Source: CALMAK01 sp964392265 (GTDB lineage Bacteria > Patescibacteriota > Saccharimonadia > Saccharimonadales > Saccharimonadaceae). Taken from it: a stretch of 64,000 nt of DNA. The stretch is from positions 1 to 64,000 of the forward strand of contig CAYMOS010000003.1 of NCBI GenBank assembly GCA_964392265.1, read 5' to 3'. Made by a program: the position numbers and the translations under genes. Below are positions 7,938 to 16,159 of the stretch, one piece after another (within the stretch, counting starts at the first letter, position 1; each line of letters begins with the position of its first letter). The notes below the pieces were generated by a model. That model was not told the DNA's origin. It did no database searches and saw nothing but the letters and a program-made list of their open reading frames with translations.

Positions 7938-8886
7938 ATAAACTGTTGGCAATGCGCATGATGGCGTCGTTTGACAAGTCGGCATTACCGGTAATCATAT
8001 ACAAGATACCTTTGTTGACCCAAGCGGCGTTGCCATTATAGGTATAGACGGTGAGGCCACGGTCACGGGTAGTCAAGAATCTTCCTTCCGAATCGGTCTC
8101 GACCATCGCCCGGACGGCCTCGGAATTCCATGAGCTCTTTGATTGGGTGAGAACAAACGAGGTATCGTCATGACGGGCGCTAAAAGTCATAGCAACCTTA
8201 CTGTCTTTAGTGTCAATTGGCAACTTTAACGAAAAGCCTTCAGGAGTATAGTGAGGGATGTCCGCGCTGACGCCGGTCTGGGCTGAGGCGAGTTTGATTG
8301 AAATCATCGGCAGGCTGAGCCATATAATAACGCCAGCTACAATCACACACGAGGCAACAATCAGTCCCAAACGGGTCATCTTTTTACGACGATGAGATCG
8401 ATGCTTTTTGGGTGGTTTTGTTTTAGTGGGTGTTGGCTCACTGAGAACGCGTTCGATCTCTGCCTCTTTTACTTCTTTACTAGAGGGCGCTTGATGCTCG
8501 AGGTGACGAGGTGCTTTTTTCTCTTGGATGCGCTGGTTCGCCTTTTCGACATAGGGGTGCGTCCGTGGAGCAATGTCTGGTGTATCAGTCGTGGTCGGTG
8601 TGGCAGGAGCAGCCGTCTTCGTTACGTGCGGATGGCGGGCGATATCGAGTGACCGTCGTTGGGGCCGTCGTGCAACCATCGGGCTAAGGGTCTCATTCTT
8701 TTTGACCGGAGCTGGCTTTTTGGTGGCCGAACGTCGCAATGTCACTGATTTTTGCGTTTTGGCATGTAATGAGGTCGCCTCGCTTCGGAGTGGCGGCGGG
8801 GTTGGTTGGTGCGTGCCGTCAACAGGGAGGCCGGTACGAGTATCGTACGCCTGGCCGTTAACGGTGATGGTGTCGTCATTCTTCAT
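7936..8886 (-). CDS. Single-pass membrane protein with long Pro/Thr/Lys-rich cytoplasmic tail
   Basis: The protein has 316 residues when started at ATG 8886; GTG 8910 and ATG 8898 are in-frame alternatives. Residues 1-170 are low-complexity, basic and rich in Pro, Thr and Lys. A transmembrane helix lies at about 172-197. The last 120 residues form a small extracytoplasmic domain with beta-rich pattern (TPEGFSLKLPIDTKDS, VYTYNGNAAWVNKG). No family is recognised. Organisation matches many surface proteins of this lineage. It is divergent from the PEGA protein gene at 9004, sharing a 117-base region. Confidence 0.7.
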   Translation of the reverse strand: MKNDDTITVNGQAYDTRTGLPVDGTHQPTPPPLRSEATSLHAKTQKSVTLRRSATKKPAPVKKNETLSPMVARRPQRRSLDIARHPHVTKTAAPATPTTTDTPDIAPRTHPYVEKANQRIQEKKAPRHLEHQAPSSKEVKEAEIERVLSEPTPTKTKPPKKHRSHRRKKMTRLGLIVASCVIVAGVIIWLSLPMISIKLASAQTGVSADIPHYTPEGFSLKLPIDTKDSKVAMTFSARHDDTSFVLTQSKSSWNSEAVRAMVETDSEGRFLTTRDRGLTVYTYNGNAAWVNKGILYMITGNADLSNDAIMRIANSL

Positions 8887-9003
8887 TTTTTCTCGCATAG
8901 TGTGAAACACTTATGGTTTCTACTACAACCCATAGTAGTAATCCTGATCGAAATATGCAAGCTAAAAAATGATAAAACTGTTACAATATATACTAACCTT
9001 ATT

Positions 9004-10467
9004 ATGTATAAACGACCTTCAAAACGTACTGAACGATTGCGATTGATTGCGCTCTATTCTGCCATGACCCTGATTGTTGTGGCCGTCGTCGCTTTTTTGA
9101 TATTGGTAGTGTCAAATTATGGGTTTAATCGCGAGACGGGCACATTAGAACAGCGCGGATTGGTACAATTTGCTTCAACCCCTTCTGGCGCGAATGTGAC
9201 AATTGACGATGTCACCCTGGGGACGCGAACGGCCACTAAGCACTCTGTCGAGCCGGGCGAGCACCGTTTTGTCATCAGCCGCGAGGGGTATGAATCCTGG
9301 AACCTTACTAGTTCAATTAGTGCTGGAAGCCTGGTGTGGCTGAATTATGTTCGCCTCGTGCCGAAAGATCGCACTAATGAAGTTATTGCCACCTACCCTT
9401 CCCTGGTTGATTCATCGGCAGCACCAGATAAGAAGACGATGATACTACAACCAAGCAAGGCGCAGGCCTCGTTCCGTCTGGTTGATATCTCACGTGACAC
9501 GCCAGTGGGTAACACTATGACACTGCCTGCATCGCTGTTTGTGGTTTCTACTGAAGAGAACGCGCCTGCTTCTGCGTACGTTATGGGCGACTGGGACCCA
9601 AGCGGGCGCTACCTACTACTATGGCATACACAAGGTGATAAAAAGGAGCTGATCGTTTTTGATACACAGAACCCTGCCAAATCAGTCAATGTATCGCGGG
9701 AATTCACCTTACCAATTGACAAGGCAGTATTGTCGGGCCGATCAGGCAATATCCTCTATGTCGTCACCGAAGGAAACCTGCGCAAGGTTGATATTGCCGG
9801 CGGTACGGTATCGCGTGCCCTCGTACAACATGTGACCGAATTTTCTCTCTATGATACGAATACGATTGCATTTGTCTCTAACCGAACAGAAGATGGCGGC
9901 AAGACAATGCGTACAGCAGGGATCTATCGTGAGGGTGATGAGACCTCAACTTCCCTTCACACTATCACAGATGGTAATACCTCTCTTGCAATTGCGACGA
10001 GCACGTATTATGGGACAACTTATACGGCTATCGTTGAAGGTAAAAAACTAGAGATATATAAAGGACATTACGACCAGGGGGTGAAAGGGTTGACGAGTAT
10101 CATTACGATTACGCTACCCACTGCGGCCGAATCGGTCGAGTTTAACGATGATGGTTCGTATGTGGTGGCACGCATGGGAAATTCCTACACCAGTATTGGA
10201 CTAGAACGTCGCTTGCAGAGTACTGTGCAATTAGATGGAGCATCAAGTGGTAACCTCTTTTGGTTGGATTCAATGCACTTTGGATTGGTGCACGAAGGTG
10301 GTCTGACTATTCAAGATATTGATGGTACGAATCAGCATACATTGACGAAAGTGCGATCCGGACACGCTGGCATACTTAGCCAAAACGGCACCTATTTCTA
10401 TTCAATCGGTGACGGCAAGGATGGCACATCAGTACAGTTGCAGCGTTTTCGTATGATCCTTAAATAA
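9004..10467 (+). CDS. PEGA-domain membrane protein with beta-propeller-like region
   Basis: The protein has 487 residues: basic N-terminus, transmembrane helix at about 14-37, a PEGA domain at about 53-105 (FASTPSGANVTIDD, SVEPGEHRFVISREGYESW), then about 370 residues with repeated beta-strand units resembling a propeller (DWDPSGRYLLLWH, FNDDGSYVVARMG). It should sit on the outer face of the membrane and may bind peptidoglycan or protein partners; this is inferred from PEGA proteins. The start is ATG 9004: the frame is open back to 8806 but that part is antisense to the neighbouring gene. A TATACT hexamer at 8989-8994 places transcription start almost at the ATG. Confidence 0.85.
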   Translation: MYKRPSKRTERLRLIALYSAMTLIVVAVVAFLILVVSNYGFNRETGTLEQRGLVQFASTPSGANVTIDDVTLGTRTATKHSVEPGEHRFVISREGYESWNLTSSISAGSLVWLNYVRLVPKDRTNEVIATYPSLVDSSAAPDKKTMILQPSKAQASFRLVDISRDTPVGNTMTLPASLFVVSTEENAPASAYVMGDWDPSGRYLLLWHTQGDKKELIVFDTQNPAKSVNVSREFTLPIDKAVLSGRSGNILYVVTEGNLRKVDIAGGTVSRALVQHVTEFSLYDTNTIAFVSNRTEDGGKTMRTAGIYREGDETSTSLHTITDGNTSLAIATSTYYGTTYTAIVEGKKLEIYKGHYDQGVKGLTSIITITLPTAAESVEFNDDGSYVVARMGNSYTSIGLERRLQSTVQLDGASSGNLFWLDSMHFGLVHEGGLTIQDIDGTNQHTLTKVRSGHAGILSQNGTYFYSIGDGKDGTSVQLQRFRMILK

Positions 10468-10484
10468 GCTACGAGACGTTTGTC

Positions 10485-11801
10485 TTACGAGCCGAAGATT
10501 CGTTCCATCAACGTTGGCTCACCTTGACCTGGAATAGTTGTCTGGGCCGAACCACTACTTGACTGTGGTGCAGCGCTGGCAGTGGTAGGATAGACTTGTT
10601 CGGCAGTGACAAGGAGACGCCTCAGGGCGGTACCAAGTGGTGTACAGGTAATCAGCGTCATGACGGGCTTGTCGGTGGTATATACGAGTTTATTGACCTG
10701 GCTTGGTGACACTTCTTCTTTTTTGGTGACGACATAGGTATAGCGCTTGCCTTCGTAATTGGCGTAAATCGTGTCACCTATCTCCAGTTTGTCGAGTTGC
10801 ATAAAGATAAATTTATAATCACCAGCCGCGAAAACGTCGTTGCTACTGTGTCCTGACAAGACGGTATTGCCCACTTGTCCTGGGTGGCTGTTCGCACCAG
10901 GAATAGCAAAATGCGCGACACCATTCTCCATGGCTTTGTCCTGCGAGGCTTTGTCGGTTGGGATATCATAGAACACCGGGGTATCAACGTTAATCTTGGG
11001 GATAATCAGCCGTGGTTCTGGCCCAACACTGATCATACTGGCAGGATCAACGATGATGTTTTGCGGGTCGATATTGCCCGGAGTGATATAGGCTTTGACG
11101 TTGGCGATGAGTACTTGGTTGTACTGCAAAAAGCCAAAGATAATCACCACACCTAGCGCTGCAATGATGGGAACGAAATGACGACTGCCGCGGGCTTTTT
11201 TGGCAGATTTCTCCACCTGAGACAGCAGCTTGGCGCGCAAGTCCTTCATGGCTTCGGCCCTTGTCATCGGACCTGTTTTGGTCACTGCGTCGTCCGCCGT
11301 GTCTGTTTTACTGCCAAATGCAGTCGTTTGGGGTTTGGCGGTTTCAATTGGTGCGGCAGCTTGTGATTTTTTAACGGCAGCGACTTGCTGGGTGTAATAA
11401 CCTTCATAATATCGTCGGTAATAATCTTGCCATGCGCTGTGGTATGCCTTCCATTGATCGGGCTGAATCGTTGCCTGAGGGGCATGGGTGCGTTCATACG
11501 GATTAACGTTTGAGATATCAGGCGAGACAGTCGTCTGGTGCTTTAACAATGGCTGAGCCGAGTGAGCGTTGACCGCCTGAGGAGCGGTCGTCGTAGAGGC
11601 GACAGGCTGAGTTGTGGGTGTAGTCGCGGCGGGACGCGCTGTTCCGCCAGCATAAATCGAATCTAATTGAGCACGGACGAGGTCGGCAGCCGCTTCCTGT
11701 TGACGGTAGGCGGGATCTCGGGATGGAGGGCTATGAAGATACGACCGCTGTGTTAGCGGCGTGCCCACTCGCCCACTGGTCTGATCGTCATTTGGTCTCA
11801 T
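10485..11801 (-). CDS. Sortase, class D/E-like, with long proline-rich N-terminal region
   Basis: The protein has 438 residues, long for a sortase. Residues 1-215 are cytoplasmic, Pro/Gln/Thr/Tyr-rich and disordered. A transmembrane helix follows at about 226-245. The catalytic domain (about 265-405) has the His in LSGHSS (about 318), the Cys in TLITCTP (about 386) and an Arg pair just after it (about 394). It should cleave LPXTG-type signals at the membrane surface; the LPTTG protein at 62072-63778 is a candidate substrate. The start is ATG 11801, because upstream codons run antisense through tRNA-Leu. The last 30 residues are an unusual Ser/Thr/Pro tail. Confidence 0.93.
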   Translation of the reverse strand: MRPNDDQTSGRVGTPLTQRSYLHSPPSRDPAYRQQEAAADLVRAQLDSIYAGGTARPAATTPTTQPVASTTTAPQAVNAHSAQPLLKHQTTVSPDISNVNPYERTHAPQATIQPDQWKAYHSAWQDYYRRYYEGYYTQQVAAVKKSQAAAPIETAKPQTTAFGSKTDTADDAVTKTGPMTRAEAMKDLRAKLLSQVEKSAKKARGSRHFVPIIAALGVVIIFGFLQYNQVLIANVKAYITPGNIDPQNIIVDPASMISVGPEPRLIIPKINVDTPVFYDIPTDKASQDKAMENGVAHFAIPGANSHPGQVGNTVLSGHSSNDVFAAGDYKFIFMQLDKLEIGDTIYANYEGKRYTYVVTKKEEVSPSQVNKLVYTTDKPVMTLITCTPLGTALRRLLVTAEQVYPTTASAAPQSSSGSAQTTIPGQGEPTLMERIFGS

Positions 11802-11826
11802 ACTCTGTATTTGCTTATAACTCCGT

Positions 11827-11913
11827 TGGTACCGCGAGCCGGACTTGAACCGGCACGTCCTAATGGACATCAGATTTTGAGTCTAACGTGTCTACCAATT
11901 CCACCATCGCGGC
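11827..11913 (-). tRNA. tRNA-Leu (anticodon CAA)
   Basis: The minus strand shows acceptor GCCGCGA paired with TCGCGGT, a D arm with GGTGG...GGTAGACAC, anticodon stem TTAGA/TCTGA around loop CTCAAAA (anticodon CAA), a long class II variable arm (TGTCC...GGAC) and T arm GCCGG-TTCAAGT-CCGGC. CCA is encoded. It lies immediately upstream of the sortase gene on the same strand. Confidence 0.95.
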
Positions 11914-11947
11914 ATAGGTACGGAGTGCACTCTCATTGTACCATGAA

Positions 11948-12493
11948 TTATGATGCGAGACGAGAGGCCGGTGTGTCGTCTTTGTCATCCCACATTGACC
12001 AGGCGATACTGACGGGATTGAAGCCGATTGTATCGGGCATGCGCTCCTCCATCCACTGGGTGATTTCAGCGATGTCGTCGTGCGAATGGATGTTCGTAGC
12101 TTTGAGGAGGGTAACGTGTGGTGGCTCGATGCTTGTGCGGGTTTCACCAAGCAGGCGAACGTAGTGTTGATGTCCTTGGATCAGCTCGGGACTATCAAGT
12201 GTTAGCGCAAAGCTGGCTGTGCCGGCGAGTCTATTTCGCCCGATTACTCGCGCGGCTGTGACGGGGTTGGCGGTGTGCTCTGTTGAAGTTTCGGGCTGTG
12301 TCCGCATCGCACTCGCCAGATCTTCGACTGAATGGGCGAAATTATGGTAGCGTGCTACGGTCGCATGGAGGTTGATCGTATTAACGGCCTTCAAGCCAAG
12401 CCCTCGAAAACGTCGTATGGCGCCTTTGCGAAAATCAAGTGCAGGCGCCGACTCGGGCGAGACAGAACGATAGATGAAGACGTTATGATTCAC
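11948..12493 (-). CDS. 2H phosphoesterase-like protein (2'-5' RNA ligase/cyclic phosphodiesterase superfamily)
   Basis: The protein has 181 residues. Two HxT motifs, NLHATVARY (about 41-49) and PHVTLLKA (about 129-136), are spaced as in LigT/2H phosphoesterases, where the two histidines hydrolyse 2',3'-cyclic phosphates in RNA or nucleotides. The start is GTG 12493, 7 bases after TATTAT, without a ribosome site. Overall length fits the superfamily but other sequence similarity is weak, so the substrate is unknown. Confidence 0.7.
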   Translation of the reverse strand: MNHNVFIYRSVSPESAPALDFRKGAIRRFRGLGLKAVNTINLHATVARYHNFAHSVEDLASAMRTQPETSTEHTANPVTAARVIGRNRLAGTASFALTLDSPELIQGHQHYVRLLGETRTSIEPPHVTLLKATNIHSHDDIAEITQWMEERMPDTIGFNPVSIAWSMWDDKDDTPASRLAS

Positions 12494-12532
12494 GGCGTTT
12501 ATAATAACATTTTATTGATAATAATACAACTT

Positions 12533-13333
12533 TTATGCCAAACTTGCAGACACGGCTTCCAAAGGCTTGGTTGGTGACCATAGCCAGTAGCTGGCGGCCC
12601 TCGTGGCGGTTGTTCCTCGCCAGATAGCCATCGGGGTATCCCACGCGGCAGTCACAACCTGCCCTTGCGAGGCGATAATAACTGTTTCGCGGTGTAACGT
12701 CACGATCGTAACGGGATACGTAATGGTGAATTTGTGCAAGGCCTCTACTAGCTGCCCTAGGTGCATACTGAAGGTAAGAATCTTAGGGTAGTAGACGTTT
12801 TGAAAGAGTTTTTGTACTTGTGCGAACGAGGCGATGATCATAGTATCGGGCCGTTCGACTAATAAGGCAGCATTGTTTTTTACGAGGTCAATTGCATCAC
12901 GGGTGATAGTCAGCTGGCCATTGTAGGAGGTGATAAAATCGTCATAGACGAGGGCGGTTTCGCTATTACGGCCAGCATCACCAATAAGGAGGACACCACT
13001 TGCCCATTCGCCGAGCACCCGCATTTCATTGAGGGCGTCACGCGCCAGACTGCCACTAGGATTGGTTGGTGCAAAGATCGTATCAGTGATAGTGCGCGGA
13101 ATCGATTTACGTAAGACATCAGGCAACAGTGCACGTACTTCCCCTACGCCTGTCTGTAAGGCGACCTCGTAGGCCTCGGCGGGTGCGGTAAAACCTAGTT
13201 TATTGCCTCCAATGATAGCCAAGCGCCCTGCCAGGTCGCGGCGTTCGGGCTTATTCCATTCGATATCAGGAAACAAGGGCTTTTCTGCCGATTGCTGCCG
13301 CCAATACGGTTGGTCATGATGGCTGGGGTGCAT
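12533..13333 (-). CDS. NAD(P)H-hydrate dehydratase-like (YjeF C-terminal/carbohydrate kinase fold)
   Basis: The protein has 266 residues. GRLAIIGGNKLGFTAPAEAYEVAL resembles the N-terminal part of NnrD domains (shown here in pieces: GRLAIIGG, then a helix leading to GVGEVRALLP), and LLIGDAGRNSET corresponds to the GPGLG-type motif with changes. NnrD repairs hydrated NAD(P)H with ATP or ADP. Key glycines are only partly kept (GDAGRN), so activity may differ or be lost. A TATGCT hexamer ends 6 bases before ATG 13333. The assignment rests on fold-level pattern only. Confidence 0.5.
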   Translation of the reverse strand: MHPSHHDQPYWRQQSAEKPLFPDIEWNKPERRDLAGRLAIIGGNKLGFTAPAEAYEVALQTGVGEVRALLPDVLRKSIPRTITDTIFAPTNPSGSLARDALNEMRVLGEWASGVLLIGDAGRNSETALVYDDFITSYNGQLTITRDAIDLVKNNAALLVERPDTMIIASFAQVQKLFQNVYYPKILTFSMHLGQLVEALHKFTITYPVTIVTLHRETVIIASQGQVVTAAWDTPMAIWRGTTATRAASYWLWSPTKPLEAVSASLA

Positions 13334-13357
13334 AGGTGTAGCATAGCATAAAAAGAA

Positions 13358-13392
13358 GAATCCCTCGCCCGATTGCTCGAACGAGGGGATTC
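13358..13392 (-). terminator. Terminator of the hexapeptide-repeat gene
   Basis: On the minus strand GAATCCCCTCG pairs with CGAGGGATTC (one bulge), followed by TTCTTTTT, just downstream of the stop at 13421. Confidence 0.8.
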
Positions 13393-13420
13393 CCTTGGAG
13401 CCAGGCGAGGTGACGGTCCG

Positions 13421-13834
13421 TCAGTCGAGGTCAGCGATCCCCGTCGAGATCAGGATGAGAGAGTCATCCGATTGCTGGTTGACCAGCATCCGGCTCGGAA
13501 CCTCGAATCCCTTGCGTAGGTGGATGAAGGCCGCGATCACTGACCTGCTGCCAACGCGGACATGGTCGTCGAGCAGGACACTGCGCCGGATGATTGCCTT
13601 GGTGCCGATGATGACATGCCATCTCACCTCTGCGTTCGGTTCGATAGTGACATCATCACGAATGACGGCGCTACCCCTCAGGACGACGCCATCTTCGAGG
13701 ACGACGCGGCTGCCAAGCGTGACATCCGGGCCAATGGTGACATCTTTACCGATAGTGGTGCTGACAGGTACGACGGCCAGTGATCCATCCGGATTGGTAT
13801 GGATCTTGGTTGTTGGTACATCCGCTGCGGTCAT
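13421..13834 (-). CDS. Left-handed beta-helix (hexapeptide repeat) protein, GC-rich codons
   Basis: The protein has 137 residues. From about 28 to 110 it shows hexapeptide-type periodicity (STTIGKDVTIGPDVTLGS, VVLEDGVVLRGSAVIRDDV), typical of acyl- or nucleotidyltransferase beta-helices or gamma-carbonic-anhydrase-like folds. No catalytic motif is obvious. The start ATG 13834 follows AAGGAGG with 6 bases between; the longer frame to 13873 would include the promoter. The promoter is TTGACC (13895-13900) - 17 - TGTAAT (13872-13877) on the minus strand. Third codon positions are GC-rich compared with the neighbouring xth gene. Confidence 0.75.
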   Translation of the reverse strand: MTAADVPTTKIHTNPDGSLAVVPVSTTIGKDVTIGPDVTLGSRVVLEDGVVLRGSAVIRDDVTIEPNAEVRWHVIIGTKAIIRRSVLLDDHVRVGSRSVIAAFIHLRKGFEVPSRMLVNQQSDDSLILISTGIADLD

Positions 13835-13871
13835 GAATGACCTCCTTGTTGGTCGGGATACGGATAGAATC

Positions 13872-13900
13872 ATTACAGCATAAATACACTAGACGGTCAA
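13872..13900 (-). promoter_or_regulatory. Promoter of the hexapeptide-repeat gene
   Basis: On the minus strand, TTGACC (13900-13895), a 17-base spacer and TGTAAT (13877-13872) precede a leader of about 30 bases that carries AAGGAGG. The -35 element lies in the 3' end of xth. Confidence 0.75.
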
Positions 13901-14689
13901 TTCAATACTGACCGGACAGTGGTCTGACCCTATAACGTCAGGGTGAATTTGAGGGTTTGTTACCTTGTCTATGATATCTTTGCTGGCCAGCCAGTAATCA
14001 ATCCGCCATCCAACGTTACGAGCACGGGCATTCGCCCAATGGGTCCACCAACTGTAAGCGCCCTCTTGGCCGGGGTGAGCGGCCCGGAAGGTATCGGTGA
14101 AGCCGGCATCAAGAAAGGCTTGAAAGCCAGCGCGTTCTTCATCGGTAAAGCCATGCTTGCCAACGTTTGGCTTGGGGTTTGCCAGGTCAATTGGTTGATG
14201 GGCGACGTTGAGGTCACCACAGAATAACACCGGTTTGGTTTTTTCTAACTCTTTCAGGTGCGCGAGAAAGGCTGGGTCCCATTTTTGGTCGCGGAGGGTT
14301 AGTCGGCTGAGATCGCCTTTGCTGTTAGGGGTATAGACAGTAACGACCCAAAAGTCCTTAAACTCGGCGCTGATTACCCTGCCCTCTTTCGTCGGATCGC
14401 CATAGTTATCACCTGCGAGGTCGTATTTTTCCGCGATATCATCGGCAAACCCGTTTATTACTGTTAAAGGCTGTATCTTTGAGAAGATAGCGGTGCCGCT
14501 GTAGCCCGCCTTGTCGGCGCTGTTCCAATATTCTTCGTACTCAGGCAGGTCGATCTCGGCCTGGCCCTGACGTGCCTTCGTTTCCTGTAAACAGACAATA
14601 TCTGGCTGATGTTCAGCAATGAAAGTTTGAAAAGCGCCTTTATTGATGACGGCGCGAATACCGTTGACGTTCCAGGAGTATAGTTTCAT
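13889..14689 (-). CDS. xth: Exodeoxyribonuclease III (AP endonuclease family)
   Basis: The protein has 266 residues, normal for ExoIII/ExoA. It repairs abasic sites and trims 3' ends. Family motifs are visible: SWNVNGIRA at the N-terminus, CLQETKA with the metal-binding Glu, VVTVYTPNS, the FCGDLNVAHQPID catalytic Asp/Asn motif, and the terminal IGSDHCPVSIEL with the catalytic His. The ATG overlaps the smpB stop (ATGA), so the two are translationally coupled. Confidence 0.96.
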   Translation of the reverse strand: MKLYSWNVNGIRAVINKGAFQTFIAEHQPDIVCLQETKARQGQAEIDLPEYEEYWNSADKAGYSGTAIFSKIQPLTVINGFADDIAEKYDLAGDNYGDPTKEGRVISAEFKDFWVVTVYTPNSKGDLSRLTLRDQKWDPAFLAHLKELEKTKPVLFCGDLNVAHQPIDLANPKPNVGKHGFTDEERAGFQAFLDAGFTDTFRAAHPGQEGAYSWWTHWANARARNVGWRIDYWLASKDIIDKVTNPQIHPDVIGSDHCPVSIELTV

Positions 14690-15153
14690 ATCTTTAGTAT
14701 ACGCTTTGTGTCGCGATCAATGTCGCGGCGTTTGATGGTTTCGCGTTTGTCATACCGTTTTTTACCGGTACCAAGGGCGATTACTAGTTTGATATAGCGT
14801 CCATTCGTCAGCAGTCTCAGGGGTACGATCGTCTGCCCAGTTTGTTTTTTGGCGGTTAATTGGTCGATTTGCTTGCGGCTGGCCAGTAACTTGCGAGGAG
14901 ACGTGTCGATGCTGCGCGCGCCAGGATTGCCGCGTTCATTGAGGCGGAGACTAAAACTCGCATTGTTGAGCCATAATTCGCTATCCTTAATTGTGACGAA
15001 AGACCCACGTAATTGCACATGGCCGTCGCGGGCGGCTCGCACCTCCAGGCCAGTCAGGCTGAGGCCAACCACGATTTCGTCGTCCAATGCGTAATCAAAC
15101 CGTGCCCGGCGGTTGGTGATGACATTGCTGGTGGGTTTCTTGGTGGTGGCCAT
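14686..15153 (-). CDS. smpB: SsrA-binding protein SmpB
   Basis: The protein has 155 residues. It binds tmRNA for rescue of stalled ribosomes. Visible family features are NRRARFDYALDDEIVVGLSLTG, GLEVRAARDGHVQLRGSF and the basic C-terminal tail starting GTGKKRYDKRETIKRRD. It is followed by xth with a 4-base overlap. A TACAAT hexamer ends 9 bases before the ATG without a ribosome site. tmRNA itself was not found in the window. Confidence 0.97.
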   Translation of the reverse strand: MATTKKPTSNVITNRRARFDYALDDEIVVGLSLTGLEVRAARDGHVQLRGSFVTIKDSELWLNNASFSLRLNERGNPGARSIDTSPRKLLASRKQIDQLTAKKQTGQTIVPLRLLTNGRYIKLVIALGTGKKRYDKRETIKRRDIDRDTKRILKI

Positions 15154-15182
15154 ACTGAATCTATTGTATCAGATAGAAGATA

Positions 15183-15211
15183 TTGAATATTAACGATAAA
15201 TATGATATAAT
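15183..15211 (+). promoter_or_regulatory. Promoter of the 15275 membrane protein gene
   Basis: TTGAAT (15183-15188), a 17-base spacer and TATAAT (15206-15211). The leader contains the near-palindrome TGACCACCGTGGTCA (15223-15237) and a strong AAGGAGGG ribosome site before ATG 15275. It is divergent from smpB. Confidence 0.8.
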
Positions 15212-15274
15212 AGACATATGGATTGACCACCGTGGTCACCAGTAGTTTTCACCCCTCGGAAGGAGGGCGGCCCC

Positions 15275-15949
15275 ATGTCGTGGTCGTTTTGGCAATTTGT
15301 CGGTGTTTGGCTAGGTCTGAGTGCCATCCCCTACGCCATGTTTTTGGTGGCGTATGTATTCGAAAGCCGCCTACCGGGCATCGGTCCTGACCGTATTCCG
15401 GTCTGGCGCTACCAGTCTCGTGCGTTCCTGCCCGGTGACTTCGGTCTGACGTTGTTCGTTACCAGCGGGCTGTGCCTGTTCAACCAGGCTGCCCCGCCCC
15501 ATCTGTTTTCGTACGAGTGGTCGGGCGATCACTGGCAACTGGTGACACAGTACCGCTTGATCGACTGGTCGGTCAGCTGGTGGTGGCAGTGGCTGGTCGC
15601 GCCGATGCTCAGCATCATCGTCCTGTATATCGGACGGCGCGTGCTGTATAAGGCGGACGACTACACGCCGACCGCCTGGCGCTCGCCCACCAAACGGTAC
15701 CACGACTACATCATGTACGGGCTGTTCCCGTTGGCAGTGGTCTGGTGGGTCATCCCCGGGTACATAGCCGGGTCATTCGACCCGGTCGACACTTCCATCA
15801 CGTTGGTGGCGTATGTCGGTGCCCTCGGCTTGGGTTTGTGGGCTGGCTGCGTGATGTTGGATGTCAGTTTTGGTGATGTGCCGAACGAGCATCAGCACCC
15901 GTCTGTCTGGCGCCCGATCTGGGTGATGCGGCGGCTGACCCGAGCCTGA
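15275..15949 (+). CDS. Multi-pass membrane protein, GC-rich codons, unknown function
   Basis: The protein has 224 residues with about five hydrophobic segments (near 5-28, 57-72, 98-118, 147-167, 173-195) and many tryptophans, including WWWQW at about 101-105. No family is recognised. It has a consensus promoter, a leader, a strong ribosome site and a highly structured 3' region. Third codon positions are clearly GC-rich compared with smpB and xth next door, suggesting a different origin or different selection on codons. Confidence 0.75.
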   Translation: MSWSFWQFVGVWLGLSAIPYAMFLVAYVFESRLPGIGPDRIPVWRYQSRAFLPGDFGLTLFVTSGLCLFNQAAPPHLFSYEWSGDHWQLVTQYRLIDWSVSWWWQWLVAPMLSIIVLYIGRRVLYKADDYTPTAWRSPTKRYHDYIMYGLFPLAVVWWVIPGYIAGSFDPVDTSITLVAYVGALGLGLWAGCVMLDVSFGDVPNEHQHPSVWRPIWVMRRLTRA

Positions 15950-16036
15950 CCCCTCCCTTCCGAAAGGGGTGAAAGCGTTTTTGCCGTCCTAGTACCTTGC
16001 CCCGCATTCCGCGGCGAGGGAAAGGACGGCGCTTTC
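15950..16036 (+). terminator. Structured 3' region: two nested hairpins
   Basis: After the stop, CCCTTCCGAAAGGG forms a small hairpin. Then GAAAGCG pairs with CGCTTTC, CCGTCCT with AGGACGG, and CCTTGCC with GGCGAGG around the tip, making a long interrupted stem to about 16036. It may be a terminator without a classical T-run, or a stable RNA 3' end. Confidence 0.55.
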
Positions 16037-16068
16037 ATGTCTTATGGTGATTGACAGAGGTGATAAGA

Positions 16069-16097
16069 TTGACTATATTTATAATTTATGCTATAAT
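16069..16097 (+). promoter_or_regulatory. Consensus promoter before 16160
   Basis: TTGACT (16069-16074), a 17-base spacer and TATAAT (16092-16097). It drives a short transcript of about 230 bases ending at the hairpin 16317-16336. Confidence 0.85.
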
Positions 16098-16159
16098 GAT
16101 AGTTGTACAACCGTACCGAGCACCTCACAATCCACAACCCACCGAAAGGGTGATGATTC

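Noticed and set aside
8806..9003. 66-residue N-terminal extension of the PEGA protein
   Set aside because: It overlaps the minus-strand gene at 7936-8886 and contains the promoter; the membrane-helix start fits ATG 9004.
11802..11870. N-terminal extension of the sortase frame
   Set aside because: These codons are antisense through the tRNA-Leu gene; a convincing sortase start exists at ATG 11801.
13395..13883. Plus-strand frame opposite the hexapeptide-repeat gene
   Set aside because: It is a mirror of the GC-rich minus-strand gene, with no ribosome site and no recognisable fold.
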